This document shows positions 16,836 to 26,167 of a DNA stretch of 64,000 nucleotides, piece after piece. The translations under genes and the position numbers were made by a program. The notes beneath the pieces are model-generated. The model had not been told where the DNA came from. It made no database searches and saw only the letters and a program-made list of their open reading frames with translations. How positions within the stretch are numbered: position 1 is the first letter of the stretch; the number at the start of each line of letters is the position of its first letter. Location: the NCBI GenBank assembly GCA_910588015.1, contig CAJUOK010000004.1, positions 1 through 64,000 of the forward strand, in the 5' to 3' direction. The stretch comes from an uncultured Christensenellaceae bacterium (lineage in GTDB: Bacteria > Bacillota > Clostridia > Christensenellales > UBA3700).

Positions 16836-17654
16836 TTAAATATTATTCGCTCTGTCGAGACAGTCCAAAAGATAATCGTACGCTTCCTTAATATCGACGT
16901 CGTCCCTATAATCCTTTGCGTAAAGTTCCATTAAGCAAACTCCGTCATAACCGCGTTCTTTCAATCTCTTAAAAAACGTGACGAAGTCAAAATCTCCGCG
17001 CCCCGGTATCGCCAAAGAACCGTCATTTTTATAATCGCAAAGATGAACAGTGGCAAGCCTGTCTTGCATAACATTCAGATATTCGACGTAATCTATACCC
17101 GACTGCATTGCCTGTTTTATATCCAACGTGCAACTCAATCTAGGACAAAGCTCTTTGAGCTTTTCGAAGTATTTCGGTGTGGAAAAATAAGTCCAATGCA
17201 CGTTTTCATAACAAAAATCTATTCCGTAAGACGCCGCCATATCTATCAGCTTATCAACTCGCGAAGAAATTCTTGCATAGTCGAAATTGTATTTTACGGC
17301 TTTTTTGAGCATTGTCGCGCCGTGAAAAGTATAATGCGTCGCTCCTATTTGCCGTCCGATTTTCAGCACGCTCTCAAAGGTCTCGAGCGCGTCGGAATAA
17401 GCTCGGTCGTTGACGGAAAACAACTCGGGTTCGAATTGATTGGTCAATGCGTGTATCGAATGTATTTTAAGCGGCGAATATTCCTGCGCGCGAAATAGCT
17501 CTTCGTTGATTTTACGCCCGAACTGCTCTGTATACTCGCACCTCGAAGCAAAAAACACCTCGCATACCTCCGCTCCCAATTTGGCAATGGGAACCAAAGC
17601 TTCTTCAGTATACAATTTGGAAAAATACGTTGCCGTAGATACTCCGATTTTCAT
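16836..17654 (-). CDS. TIM-barrel sugar phosphate isomerase/epimerase
   Basis: A 272-aa protein of the xylose isomerase-like/AP endonuclease 2 superfamily. It shows the barrel metal-binding pattern: the HFHGA-type block (THYTFHGATM, about residue 110), FCYENVHW (about residue 147), TLDIKQA (about residue 177), VHLCDYKNDG (about residue 205) and CLMELY (about residue 243). It probably isomerises or epimerises a sugar or sugar phosphate; the substrate is unknown. It sits upstream of pgi. There is no SD; the -10 element ends exactly 6 nt before the ATG, suggesting a leaderless mRNA that also carries pgi. Confidence 0.85.
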   Translation of the reverse strand: MKIGVSTATYFSKLYTEEALVPIAKLGAEVCEVFFASRCEYTEQFGRKINEELFRAQEYSPLKIHSIHALTNQFEPELFSVNDRAYSDALETFESVLKIGRQIGATHYTFHGATMLKKAVKYNFDYARISSRVDKLIDMAASYGIDFCYENVHWTYFSTPKYFEKLKELCPRLSCTLDIKQAMQSGIDYVEYLNVMQDRLATVHLCDYKNDGSLAIPGRGDFDFVTFFKRLKERGYDGVCLMELYAKDYRDDVDIKEAYDYLLDCLDRANNI

Positions 17655-17660
17655 AATAGC

Positions 17661-17689
17661 ATTATATCAAATACATCTTATTTTGCAAA
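17661..17689 (-). promoter_or_regulatory. Extended -10 promoter giving a leaderless isomerase-pgi mRNA
   Basis: TTTGCA (17684-17689), a 17-bp spacer ending in TGA, then TATAAT (17661-17666) on the minus strand; six bases then the ATG at 17654. The TGn before TATAAT makes it an extended -10 promoter. Confidence 0.65.
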
Positions 17690-17834
17690 CGATTTCGCCG
17701 TTGTTTTCCATAAAAATATTTTTATTCTCCTTGGAAATTTTTAGGATTTTTGACAAATTTCTCCAGTAGGACAAAAGTCCGACACTTGTGGATAATTTTG
17801 TATGTTATATTTAAAAATATAACTGCCAAAGCAA

Positions 17835-17863
17835 TTGAATTATTCCGTTAATTTTGATATATT
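17835..17863 (+). promoter_or_regulatory. Promoter of the MMPL transporter gene
   Basis: TTGAAT (17835-17840) and TATATT (17858-17863) with a 17-bp spacer, about 30 bp upstream of the ATG at 17894, which has a normal SD (AGGAGC). Confidence 0.6.
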
Positions 17864-17893
17864 ATAAATGAATAATAATTTAGGAGCAATACA

Positions 17894-20701
17894 ATGCAAA
17901 AATTAGCCAATTGGATAATGCGCCACAAAACGATAATCATCATTACTTTCGTTGTCTTGATGATACTTTCGGTGGTAGGCGTACTCTTTGTAGACAAAGA
18001 AAGCGACCTTATTGCTTATCTTGACAAAGACAGCGACACCATCGTATCTAAAAAAATATTAGAAACCGAATACGATATTATCGGCGACTGCAACCTTGCA
18101 ATTTCATACGTCACCAAAGACGAAGTTGCGGCGATGATAGAACAATTCAAAGCAAATCCTAAAATCAACGATTATCTTGCAAAAGACCCCGTGTGGATAG
18201 GCACATTCGATTCGCTGGACAACAGTATGCTCAACGGTATGGTAGACTATGAACAAGCTCTTGCCAACGCCAAAGAAAAATTCGTAAAGCAAACCGAATA
18301 CACATACCAAACGGTGATTGACGGCAAAGAAACGCAAAAGAAAGAAATTATCGACACATATATTGTATCGCTGTATTTCAAAACCGCGGGCGGCGACCAA
18401 GAAACTATCGACGCGCTTGACGCTATCGACGAGATACTGCAAAGCGAAAACGGTATAATACAAAAGCACATCAACGCGCAAGACGGTGTTGGACCTAGCA
18501 AATTGACTGATTGGTATTATATTGGCGGCAACGCGCAAAACGCCCGCAATATACTCAAATCGTCGCTCGGCGATATGCCTAAATTCGTACTTGTTGCCGT
18601 AGCCGTATGTTTGGTAATTTTGCTTCTCACAACGCAAAGCTATCTCGAACCGCTTATATTCCTTGCCACGCTCGGCGTATCCATACTTCTCAATATGGGT
18701 ACCAATATCATAGCGGGCAATCCTATGGGTAAAATTTCTTCGATAACGTCGTCCTGTGCGACGATATTGCAGTTGGCAATCGCAATGGACTACTCTATTT
18801 TCCTTATGCACACTTACTATGAAGAGCTCAAATTGCATCCGCAACCCAAAGACGCTCTTATCGCCGCTCTGCCCAAGACTATCTCGGCAATTTCGGCGAG
18901 TATGCTTACAACAGTCGGAGGTTTCCTCGCGCTATTCTTTATGGATTACGGCATAGGTTACGACTTGGGATTCGTGCTTGCAAAAGGCGTAATTTTGTCT
19001 TTGCTCTCAACCGTATTCTTGCAACCTATACTAATACTTATATTGAGCAAAGGCATCAAGAAGACAAAGCACAAATGGATATTCGCTCCAAAACTCAAAT
19101 TCGTATCAAAAGGCATTACGCACCCTGCCGTTGCGGCAATTGTCGTCGTATTGGTGCTTGGCTTTGCGCTTCCTTGCTCCTATTTCCAATTGCAAGTACC
19201 GCTCAGCTATGTTGCGACGTCCGTGGATAATCCCAACCCCAATTTGCCCGAAACAATGGCTAGCTCTATAAACAACCAAGCAATCGTGTTGGTTCCTTAT
19301 GAAGGTATAGACAGCATTGACAAACATTATAGTTTTGTTGAAAAAGTCAGAAAGATAGGTTACGAACTCGACGAAGACGGCAACGTCAAATTCGATGAAA
19401 ACGGCGCCGTCGTATCCAAAGACGTAAGCCACGTAACAGAAGTCTTCTCGTTGGCGACTATCCTATCTAAAGACGACGTTAATCATATAGAAAATCCCAG
19501 CGGCTTCGGTCAACAGGTTGCCGCAAGCGTTATTAAAACACAGCTATATACAAGCTTTATTGCCAATTACAATACTCAAGACGGCAAACAACAGTATATG
19601 TTGTATACTATAACGCTCAACAACACCAACGACGAAGGAAAAGTCACCAACAGAATAGAAACTCCATATTCATACAACGCGCTAAAAGAAATCAAGTTCG
19701 CCGCAATGGAAGCCTTTGAAAACTATGACCGCGACAATTCAAACGACCCGTATATCAAAGTTGCGCAGGCTAAAGCCAACTGCGATAACGCAAGAGATAA
19801 TTTCGGCATCGAATCTAATGAATACAAATCGGCTTTGGCGGCATATAACAGCGTTGCCGACGAATTCAAAGAAACGTTAATGAACAATTCCACGACATAC
19901 AGCGTGTATCTTACGGGACTCGCCCAAGGCTCTTATGACCTTGCGACTGTTACCCCCAACGATTTCTTGCTTGTCAGTTTGCTATCCGCGGCTATAGTCT
20001 TGCTGATACTGCTTTTCACATTCAAGAACTTCAAACTGTCTGTGATTCTTATGCTCGTAATCGAATCGGGAATTTGGATAAACCTTTCGTTCGTATTCTT
20101 CACATCGCTTATCAATCCGGGACATACGATAAACTTCGTGGCGTACCTTATCGTTACGGCAATCGAGCTCGGCGCAACCGTAGACTATGCGATAATGCTG
20201 ACGACAAAATACCTCGAAGAAAAGAAATCGGGCGTCAAATCCATTCAATCTATCAAGAACGCAATCAATCGCGCAGCTCCCGGCGTAACGACTTCGGCTT
20301 TGATACTAATAGGCGTGTGCGCATTGGTTCATTTGATAACTACCAATATGATTGTCGGACAAATTACAAGATTACTGGCAATAGGTACGACTATGAGCTA
20401 TATATTCGTATTTACGCTGTTGCCTGCTATACTGTCCTTCGACGAAAGAATCAAACGCGCTTGGAGCATTAAACGCGGCAAAGGCGACCCGGATAAAGGA
20501 AGACTTCTCTACAATCCGAATTATTATAATCAAGACGGCACTCTCCTTCAAGAAATCACAACGTCGGAAACGATTTCGACCGCTACTGTAGAAGAGCAAG
20601 TTGAAATGGAAAATAATAATGTTTTTGAAGACGAAGCGACTGCGGACGTACCCGATAATTGTGAAAACACTGAAGATACAACGTCTGCAAATAAAGAATA
20701 A
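17894..20701 (+). CDS. MMPL/RND family membrane transporter
   Basis: A 935-aa exporter of the RND superfamily, MMPL type. It has the internal duplication: a single helix near residue 15, an outer domain (residues about 35-220), about five helices (230-400), a second outer domain (430-690), and about five further helices (695-860). Each half carries an Asp-containing proton-relay helix (AMDYSIFLMHT near residue 298; ATVDYAIMLTTKYLEE near residue 765). The C-terminal tail is rich in Glu, Thr and Asn and probably cytoplasmic. Substrate unknown; lipids or hydrophobic drugs are typical. It is a single-gene unit with its own promoter and terminator. Confidence 0.92.
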   Translation: MQKLANWIMRHKTIIIITFVVLMILSVVGVLFVDKESDLIAYLDKDSDTIVSKKILETEYDIIGDCNLAISYVTKDEVAAMIEQFKANPKINDYLAKDPVWIGTFDSLDNSMLNGMVDYEQALANAKEKFVKQTEYTYQTVIDGKETQKKEIIDTYIVSLYFKTAGGDQETIDALDAIDEILQSENGIIQKHINAQDGVGPSKLTDWYYIGGNAQNARNILKSSLGDMPKFVLVAVAVCLVILLLTTQSYLEPLIFLATLGVSILLNMGTNIIAGNPMGKISSITSSCATILQLAIAMDYSIFLMHTYYEELKLHPQPKDALIAALPKTISAISASMLTTVGGFLALFFMDYGIGYDLGFVLAKGVILSLLSTVFLQPILILILSKGIKKTKHKWIFAPKLKFVSKGITHPAVAAIVVVLVLGFALPCSYFQLQVPLSYVATSVDNPNPNLPETMASSINNQAIVLVPYEGIDSIDKHYSFVEKVRKIGYELDEDGNVKFDENGAVVSKDVSHVTEVFSLATILSKDDVNHIENPSGFGQQVAASVIKTQLYTSFIANYNTQDGKQQYMLYTITLNNTNDEGKVTNRIETPYSYNALKEIKFAAMEAFENYDRDNSNDPYIKVAQAKANCDNARDNFGIESNEYKSALAAYNSVADEFKETLMNNSTTYSVYLTGLAQGSYDLATVTPNDFLLVSLLSAAIVLLILLFTFKNFKLSVILMLVIESGIWINLSFVFFTSLINPGHTINFVAYLIVTAIELGATVDYAIMLTTKYLEEKKSGVKSIQSIKNAINRAAPGVTTSALILIGVCALVHLITTNMIVGQITRLLAIGTTMSYIFVFTLLPAILSFDERIKRAWSIKRGKGDPDKGRLLYNPNYYNQDGTLLQEITTSETISTATVEEQVEMENNNVFEDEATADVPDNCENTEDTTSANKE

Positions 20702-20713
20702 ATATATGATACA

Positions 20714-20743
20714 AAAACGCCGTCCGAATATGGACGGCGTTTT
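20714..20743 (+). terminator. Strong intrinsic terminator after the MMPL gene
   Basis: AAAACGCCGTCC and GGACGGCGTTTT form a 12-bp perfect stem with a 6-nt loop ending in TTTT, 13 nt past the stop codon. No gene is seen in 20744-20877. Confidence 0.9.
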
Positions 20744-20877
20744 CTATTGCTTACTATCAATTTTAATTACAAATAACTTTTAATCTTAACCGCATATATT
20801 TTTTGACGACGCATTAACATACGACTAGATACTCACAACCTTAACCATTGAATTATCAAAATGAATACGCAATTATA

Positions 20878-21432
20878 TTACTCGATAAAATCTACAAGAC
20901 CGCTGTCGGTGTGATAAACGGCTCCCTTGATAATCGCGCCGTCGACGTTATTTAAAGACTCTTTAATCGTATCAACGCTGTTTTTTACATTTGCTATCGC
21001 TGCCTTCGTCAAATCTTTTTCTTCCCCGACGGCAAGTTTTATTTTATCGGTAATTAATTTTAGATAACCTTTGTTTTGCTGCAAAGCCGCGCCCACTGCG
21101 CCGCATTGAGTATGCCCCAATACTAGCACCAACTTACACCCCAAATCTTCGATAGCATATTCGATACTGCCTAACTGACAGTCACCCATAACGTTGCCTG
21201 CAACGCGAATTACAAACAATTCTCCGATACCTGCCGAAAAAATATGCTCCGGAACCACTCTGGAATCACTGCAACTTACAATAACGGCGTAAGGTTGCTG
21301 ACCGTATTTGCTTGTATACAAACGTTTTTCTAAAGAAACGTCTCCAAATGCAACTTTTGCTTTTATGTATCTTGAATTCCCTTCTTTCAATCTTTTCAAC
21401 GCCTCATAAGCCGACGCAAATATTTCCTGCAT
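20878..21432 (-). CDS. Beta-class carbonic anhydrase
   Basis: A 184-aa zinc enzyme that interconverts CO2 and bicarbonate. The zinc ligands and catalytic dyad of the beta class are all present: Cys54, Asp56 and Arg58 in CSDSR, and His107 and Cys110 in HTQC. The conserved VIRVAGN follows at about residue 74. It is a compact single-gene unit with a strong SD (AAGGAG) and its own promoter. Its neighbour is pyruvate phosphate dikinase, a pyruvate/PEP enzyme, which fits a link to carboxylation, but they are separated by a terminator. Confidence 0.95.
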   Translation of the reverse strand: MQEIFASAYEALKRLKEGNSRYIKAKVAFGDVSLEKRLYTSKYGQQPYAVIVSCSDSRVVPEHIFSAGIGELFVIRVAGNVMGDCQLGSIEYAIEDLGCKLVLVLGHTQCGAVGAALQQNKGYLKLITDKIKLAVGEEKDLTKAAIANVKNSVDTIKESLNNVDGAIIKGAVYHTDSGLVDFIE

Positions 21433-21463
21433 ACTTCACTCCTTTTGTAAATACGATATTTCT

Positions 21464-21492
21464 ATTGTACGGCAACATAAAATTTTAGTCAA
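21464..21492 (-). promoter_or_regulatory. Promoter of the carbonic anhydrase gene
   Basis: TTGACT (21487-21492), a 17-bp spacer and TACAAT (21464-21469) on the minus strand, upstream of the SD and the ATG at 21432. Confidence 0.75.
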
Positions 21493-21522
21493 GTTGCCTT
21501 TGGTAATACTTAAAACGCATAT

Positions 21523-21555
21523 AAAAGGGCGCCTGTTCTTAACAAGCGTCCTTTT
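21523..21555 (-). terminator. Intrinsic terminator after ppdK
   Basis: On the minus strand AAAAGGACGCTTGTT pairs with AACAGGCGCCCTTTT (one mismatch, one G-U), ending in TTTT. It lies 17 nt past the ppdK stop. Confidence 0.8.
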
Positions 21556-21572
21556 GTTGCATTTATTATTAA

Positions 21573-24236
21573 TTAGTTCTCTTCGAGGTATCTCGTAGCC
21601 ATAGGCTCGGGTTTTACTCTCGGATTGAGAATATTAGCCTGCGCAGCCGCAAGTCTTGCTATCGGAACTCTGAACGGCGAGCAAGATACGTAAGTCAAAC
21701 CTACGTTGTGGCAGAACTCAATTGTAGACGGGTCTCCGCCGTGTTCGCCGCAAATACCCAATTTGATGTCGGGTCTTGTAGATTTGCCGCCCTCTATAGC
21801 TATCTTAACGAGTTTGCCAACGCCTGTTTGGTCAAGTCTTGCAAACGGGTCGGATTCGAATATCTTCTTATCGTAATATTCGCCGAGGAACTTGCCTGCG
21901 TCGTCACGCGAGAATCCAAACGTCATCTGCGTTAAATCGTTGGTACCGAACGAGAAGAATTCAGCTTCTTTAGCAATTTCATCAGCAGTCAAAGCCGCTC
22001 TCGGTATCTCTATCATTGTACCGATATGATATTCCATCTTTGCTTTGTTCTTCTTCAATACTCTTTCTGCAGTGGCAACAACTACGTCTTTGACATATTT
22101 CAATTCCTTGATTTCGCCTACGAGCGGTATCATAATCTCGGGAACGACTTCGATTCCGTTCTTTCTAACAGCCAAAGCCGCTTCGATAACAGCTTGAGTC
22201 TGCATCTCTGCAATTTCGGGATATGTCACCGTCAAACGGCAGCCTCTGTGTCCCATCATCGGGTTGAACTCGTGCAATCCTTCTACAGTTGCTTTCAATT
22301 CGTCGAAAGTCAATCCCATAGTCTTTGCAAGTTCTGCAATTTCTTCGTCCTTATGCGGAACGAACTCGTGAAGCGGTGGGTCGAGGAAACGAATCGTAAC
22401 GGGTCTTCCTGCCATTGCGGTGTAAAGTCCTTCGAAATCCTCTCTCTGCATCGGCAAAATCTTTGCAAGAGCCTTTTTACGCTCGTCAACGGTCTTGGAA
22501 ACTATCATTTCTCTTACCGCAGGTATTCTGTCTTCTGCAAAGAACATATGCTCAGTACGGCAAAGACCGATACCCTCTGCGCCGAAATCTACGGCAACTG
22601 CCGCATCCTTTGGCGTGTCGGCGTTGGTTCTGACCTTGAGCGCTCTGTATTTGTCTGCCCAAGACATTATCTTCTCGAAGTCGCCGCTAATCGTAGCTTC
22701 TTCGGTAGCAATCTGTTCGCCGTATACTTTACCGGTGGAACCGTCCAACGACAAATAGTCTTGGTCTGTATATGTTTTGCCGCCCACGTAGATAACTCTG
22801 TTTTCTTCGTCTATCTTTATGTCGCCGCAACCTGCAACGCAACAAGCGCCCATACCTCTTGCTACGACTGCCGCGTGAGAAGTCATACCGCCTCTAACCG
22901 TCAAAACGCCTTGAGCGGCATACATACCTTCGATATCTTCGGGAGAAGTCTCCAATCTTACGAGAATAACTTTTTCGCCTGCGTTAGCTCTCTCAACAGC
23001 CTCTTCGGCAGTAAAGCTTATCTTGCCGCAAGCAGCGCCGGGAGAAGCCGGCAATCCTGTAGCTATTGCCTTTGCCTCTTTCAAAGCCTTTGCTTCGAAC
23101 TGCGGGTGCAAAAGCGAATCGAGCTGTTTTGGCTCAATCTTGAGCAAAGCTTCTTTCTCCGTTATCATTCCCTCTTCTACAAGGTCGCAAGCAATCTTGA
23201 TTGCGGCTCTTGCAGTACGCTTGCCGTTACGCGTCTGCAACATATAAAGTCTTCCTTCTTCTATGGTAAACTCCATATCCTGCATATCTTTATTAGCCTT
23301 TTCGAGTCTATCCGCAATCTCTACGAACTGGTCGTAAACAGCCTTGTTGGTCTGCGCCAAGTGGTCGATTGTCATAGGAGTACGAATACCTGCAACGACG
23401 TCTTCGCCCTGAGCATTCATAAGATATTCGCCGTAAAGTTTCTTTTCGCCGGTCGAGGGGTCTCTTGTGAAAGCTACGCCCGTGCCGGAAGTCTCGCCCA
23501 TATTGCCGAATACCATCGACTGCACATTGACAGCCGTACCCCAACTGCCGGGGATATCGTTCATACGGCGATATACTATTGCTCTTGGATTATCCCAGCT
23601 TCTGAACACCGCCTTGACAGCTTCGATAAGCTGAACTTTCGGGTCTTGCGGGAATTCGCTTCCTTGGTCTTCCAAGTATACTTTTTTGAAGAGTTTGATG
23701 AGCTTCTTCATATCGTCCGCATCCAATTCCGTATCAGACTTAACGCCCTTCTCTTCCTTAACTTTGTCTATTATTTTTTCGAATTCGCTCTTTGGCGTAC
23801 CCATTACGACGTCGGAAAACATCTGAATAAATCTGCGGTAGCAGTCATAAGCAAATCTTGGGTTACCCGTCTTCTTGGCAAGTCCTTTTACGGAAACGTC
23901 GTTGAGTCCCAAGTTGAGAATTGTGTCCATCATACCCGGCATCGAAGCTCTTGCGCCCGAACGTACGGATACCAAAAACGGATTCTTTTCATCGCCGAAT
24001 TTCTTGCCCGCGTCAGCTTCGACTTTTGCCAAAGCGTCGAATATTTCTTTTACTATGCTTTCGGCAATCTTCTCGCCGTCCTCATAATACTTTGTGCACG
24101 CTTCTGTTGTAATGGTAAAACCTTGCGGAACGGGCATACCCCAAGAAGTCATTTTTGCAAGATTGGCGCCTTTTCCGCCGAACAAGTCTTTTCTGTCGCC
24201 GTCGGCTTCACTGAAAAGATATACGTATTTTGCCAT
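21573..24236 (-). CDS. ppdK: Pyruvate, phosphate dikinase
   Basis: Interconverts pyruvate, ATP and phosphate with PEP, AMP and PPi; in Clostridia it serves glycolysis or gluconeogenesis. The 887-aa protein has the N-terminal nucleotide-binding domain (GGKGANLAKM near residue 18), the phosphohistidine domain with the catalytic His in GGMTSHAAVVARGMG (near residue 455), and the C-terminal PEP/pyruvate barrel with EIMIPLV and the Cys motif GICGEHGGDP. The start used is MAKYVYLF at 24236, with AAGGAGG before it; the frame extends 26 codons upstream through the promoter, so that extension is rejected. Usual family length. Confidence 0.97.
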   Translation of the reverse strand: MAKYVYLFSEADGDRKDLFGGKGANLAKMTSWGMPVPQGFTITTEACTKYYEDGEKIAESIVKEIFDALAKVEADAGKKFGDEKNPFLVSVRSGARASMPGMMDTILNLGLNDVSVKGLAKKTGNPRFAYDCYRRFIQMFSDVVMGTPKSEFEKIIDKVKEEKGVKSDTELDADDMKKLIKLFKKVYLEDQGSEFPQDPKVQLIEAVKAVFRSWDNPRAIVYRRMNDIPGSWGTAVNVQSMVFGNMGETSGTGVAFTRDPSTGEKKLYGEYLMNAQGEDVVAGIRTPMTIDHLAQTNKAVYDQFVEIADRLEKANKDMQDMEFTIEEGRLYMLQTRNGKRTARAAIKIACDLVEEGMITEKEALLKIEPKQLDSLLHPQFEAKALKEAKAIATGLPASPGAACGKISFTAEEAVERANAGEKVILVRLETSPEDIEGMYAAQGVLTVRGGMTSHAAVVARGMGACCVAGCGDIKIDEENRVIYVGGKTYTDQDYLSLDGSTGKVYGEQIATEEATISGDFEKIMSWADKYRALKVRTNADTPKDAAVAVDFGAEGIGLCRTEHMFFAEDRIPAVREMIVSKTVDERKKALAKILPMQREDFEGLYTAMAGRPVTIRFLDPPLHEFVPHKDEEIAELAKTMGLTFDELKATVEGLHEFNPMMGHRGCRLTVTYPEIAEMQTQAVIEAALAVRKNGIEVVPEIMIPLVGEIKELKYVKDVVVATAERVLKKNKAKMEYHIGTMIEIPRAALTADEIAKEAEFFSFGTNDLTQMTFGFSRDDAGKFLGEYYDKKIFESDPFARLDQTGVGKLVKIAIEGGKSTRPDIKLGICGEHGGDPSTIEFCHNVGLTYVSCSPFRVPIARLAAAQANILNPRVKPEPMATRYLEEN

Positions 24237-24285
24237 ATTGTTCCTCCTTTTGCTATGGAAAATTTTACTAATATTTATTAAAATT

Positions 24286-24314
24286 ATTCTACAATAAATA
24301 ATAATAAAATACAA
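24286..24314 (-). promoter_or_regulatory. Promoter of ppdK
   Basis: TTGTAT (24309-24314), a 17-bp spacer and TAGAAT (24286-24291) on the minus strand, about 50 bp upstream of the ppdK start. Confidence 0.6.
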
Positions 24315-24319
24315 GCGTA

Positions 24320-24346
24320 TTAAGGCAATTTATAAAAATTCCTTAA
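24320..24346. promoter_or_regulatory. Inverted repeat just upstream of the ppdK -35
   Basis: TTAAGG-c-AATTT and AAATT-CCTTAA form an imperfect inverted repeat ending six bases from the -35 element, where an activator or repressor could bind. Apart from this and the promoter, 24237-24499 shows nothing. Confidence 0.4.
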
Positions 24347-24499
24347 TTTACGAAAAGCTTCTTAATATTCTAAGACGGCAACGTCCATATCTTTGTAGAA
24401 TTTGAAAAAATTATTGCAAATCCGATAAATACAGTCTTATAAAATATGCTTTTTGAAAAATAAACTTATTGATAATTGTATAACTAAATTATTTATAAT

Positions 24500-25048
24500 T
24501 TAATTTTTGAACTCGCCCATTTTTATGAGCTGATTGAGCGAATTTATTTTTACTGAATGAGTATGAACGAAATAGTTGTAATAATCTCTCAACGTAATAG
24601 CATTGACCTCGTAACCGAGAGCCAAAGTCAATTTTTTTAAATTATTGAACAGACAGATTTTAGGTTGTTGCGTAGAATAGCAAAGCTCGTTGAGCGCTTC
24701 GAGCATTTTTACGAAAAGATTGTGGTTATATTCGTCCTCAAGCGTCATTTTGTCGACCACTTCCAACACTGCAGACGCGCCGTAATATTTGATAGGGTCC
24801 GAAGTTATGGAAAAAAAGCTGTCTATACAATCGCACCCCACCAATGTAAATCTGTCTCTGCCCGTCAGATAATACTTGCCGAAGCAAAGAGGCGTTGCCG
24901 CGTATTTGAGTTTTGATTTTGCGCTTTTACAGCCGCGAGCTTTAACGGCGACTTTTCCCTTTTGAGCCATATACAAAGTCAGAATTCTGTCGTTTTCGCC
25001 AAAATCGACTGCTCTCAAACATATTGCTTCTCCCTCTGTATATTCCAA
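24500..25048 (-). CDS. recO: Recombination protein RecO, short form
   Basis: RecO loads RecA at gaps in the RecFOR pathway. The N-terminal OB fold is clear (EAICLRAVDFGENDRILTLY, then KARGCKSAKSKL), followed by a helical part. At 182 aa it is shorter than the usual 240-260 and lacks the C-terminal Cys4 zinc region. The final residues show no frameshift sign, and no continuation is visible downstream. Start is TTG with AGGAGC six bases upstream. It follows yqzL by 9 nt and belongs to the era operon. Confidence 0.88.
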   Translation of the reverse strand: MEYTEGEAICLRAVDFGENDRILTLYMAQKGKVAVKARGCKSAKSKLKYAATPLCFGKYYLTGRDRFTLVGCDCIDSFFSITSDPIKYYGASAVLEVVDKMTLEDEYNHNLFVKMLEALNELCYSTQQPKICLFNNLKKLTLALGYEVNAITLRDYYNYFVHTHSVKINSLNQLIKMGEFKN

Positions 25049-25057
25049 AATAGCTCC

Positions 25058-25165
25058 TTATTTTTTGGCGTCTTTCTCCTCCGAGTCCATAGCGCGCCAC
25101 ATCATATAATAATTAATGTTTCCCGTCTTATTAAAAAGTTGCCACAACGTGTCTTTGCAATCCAT
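25058..25165 (-). CDS. yqzL: YqzL-family microprotein
   Basis: A 35-aa protein that matches the YqzL family in length, pattern and place. It has the aromatic-rich pattern LWQLFNKTGNINYYMMW, as in Bacillus YqzL (W..F..TG....Y). A strong SD (GGGAGG) lies seven bases before the ATG. It sits between era and recO, the position known for yqzL in Firmicutes. Function unknown; the conserved place next to recO suggests a link to repair or ribosome maturation but nothing more can be said. Confidence 0.85.
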   Translation of the reverse strand: MDCKDTLWQLFNKTGNINYYMMWRAMDSEEKDAKK

Positions 25166-25252
25166 AAATACGCCTCCCGAAATTATGTATCCGCCATATA
25201 TATTTTGCGTAATCTTACGGTTTTTAAGCGTATTTTTTGAATTTATTATAAG

Positions 25253-26149
25253 TTATTCAGTAATATCCTTTAAGTTATATCCCAACTGATTGAGCAAAAA
25301 GTCGCTGTCTCGCCAATCCTCTTTTACTCTGACGTAAAGCGTCAAAAACACTTTTGCGCCCACGATATTTTCTATATCCATACGCGCTTGCGTGGATATT
25401 TTTTTTATCATAGCTCCGCCCTTGCCTATTATCATAGCTTTGTGCGACTTCTTTTCGCAAACTATGTCTGCGTCTATATCAACCACGCCGTTGTCTCGAT
25501 ATTCGTATTTATTGACCGTCACACCTATGCCGTAGGGAATTTCCTCGTCAAGATTGCGAAGAGCCTTTTCCCTCACTATCTCGGAGACCATAAACCTCAT
25601 AGATTTGTCGGTATACATATCCTCGTCGAAAAATCTTTCGCCCTCCGGCAAAAGCTGCAAAAGCCTGTCTTTGAGCATATCTACGTTCTTGCCTGTCAAT
25701 GCGCTGATAGGGATAATGCTGTCTATGCCGTCTATATCCTTGAGCGCGTTTATCCTCTCCAATATAGCGCTTTGCTCCACCTCGTCACACTTATTCAGCG
25801 CAACGATAAACGGAGTCGTCTTGCCTGCATATTTTTCAAGATATTTTATATCTTGCTCGTCAAGACGCTTGTCCATTGCCATAACGTATACTATGACTTC
25901 CGCTCCGTCCTGTCCTGCTTCTACGCTCTTCATCATAAATCTCGACAAAGCGTTTTTGACCTTGTGCATACCGGGCGTGTCGACAATCACGAGCTGATAA
26001 TCCTCGCCGCTCAATATGCCGAGTATTTTGTTGCGCGTCGTCTGAGGTTTCCACGACACAATAGAGACTTTTTCTCCAACTATTGTGTTGGTAAGAGTCG
26101 ACTTGCCTGCATTAGGCTTTCCTATAAGCGATACGAATCCCGATTTCAT
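25253..26149 (-). CDS. era: GTPase Era
   Basis: A 298-aa GTPase that binds the 3' end of 16S rRNA and helps 30S subunit maturation. Motifs: G1 GKPNAGKS (10-17), G3 DTPGMH, G4 NKCD, and G5 SALTGKN. The C-terminal KH domain (residues about 195-285) contains VIGKGGAMIKKI-type sequence (MIIGKGGAMIKKI). SD AGGAAG precedes the ATG. It is in the yqfC-recO operon; the usual dgkA and cdd genes between ybeY and era are missing here. Confidence 0.97.
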   Translation of the reverse strand: MKSGFVSLIGKPNAGKSTLTNTIVGEKVSIVSWKPQTTRNKILGILSGEDYQLVIVDTPGMHKVKNALSRFMMKSVEAGQDGAEVIVYVMAMDKRLDEQDIKYLEKYAGKTTPFIVALNKCDEVEQSAILERINALKDIDGIDSIIPISALTGKNVDMLKDRLLQLLPEGERFFDEDMYTDKSMRFMVSEIVREKALRNLDEEIPYGIGVTVNKYEYRDNGVVDIDADIVCEKKSHKAMIIGKGGAMIKKISTQARMDIENIVGAKVFLTLYVRVKEDWRDSDFLLNQLGYNLKDITE

Positions 26150-26167
26150 TTTCTTCCTATATAAATT

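Noticed and set aside
22026..24281. 751-codon open frame on the plus strand opposite ppdK, and similar long frames opposite ileS (4179-5360)
   Set aside because: They are antisense to clear family members, have shadow-type composition rich in Cys, Phe and Ser, and match no family.
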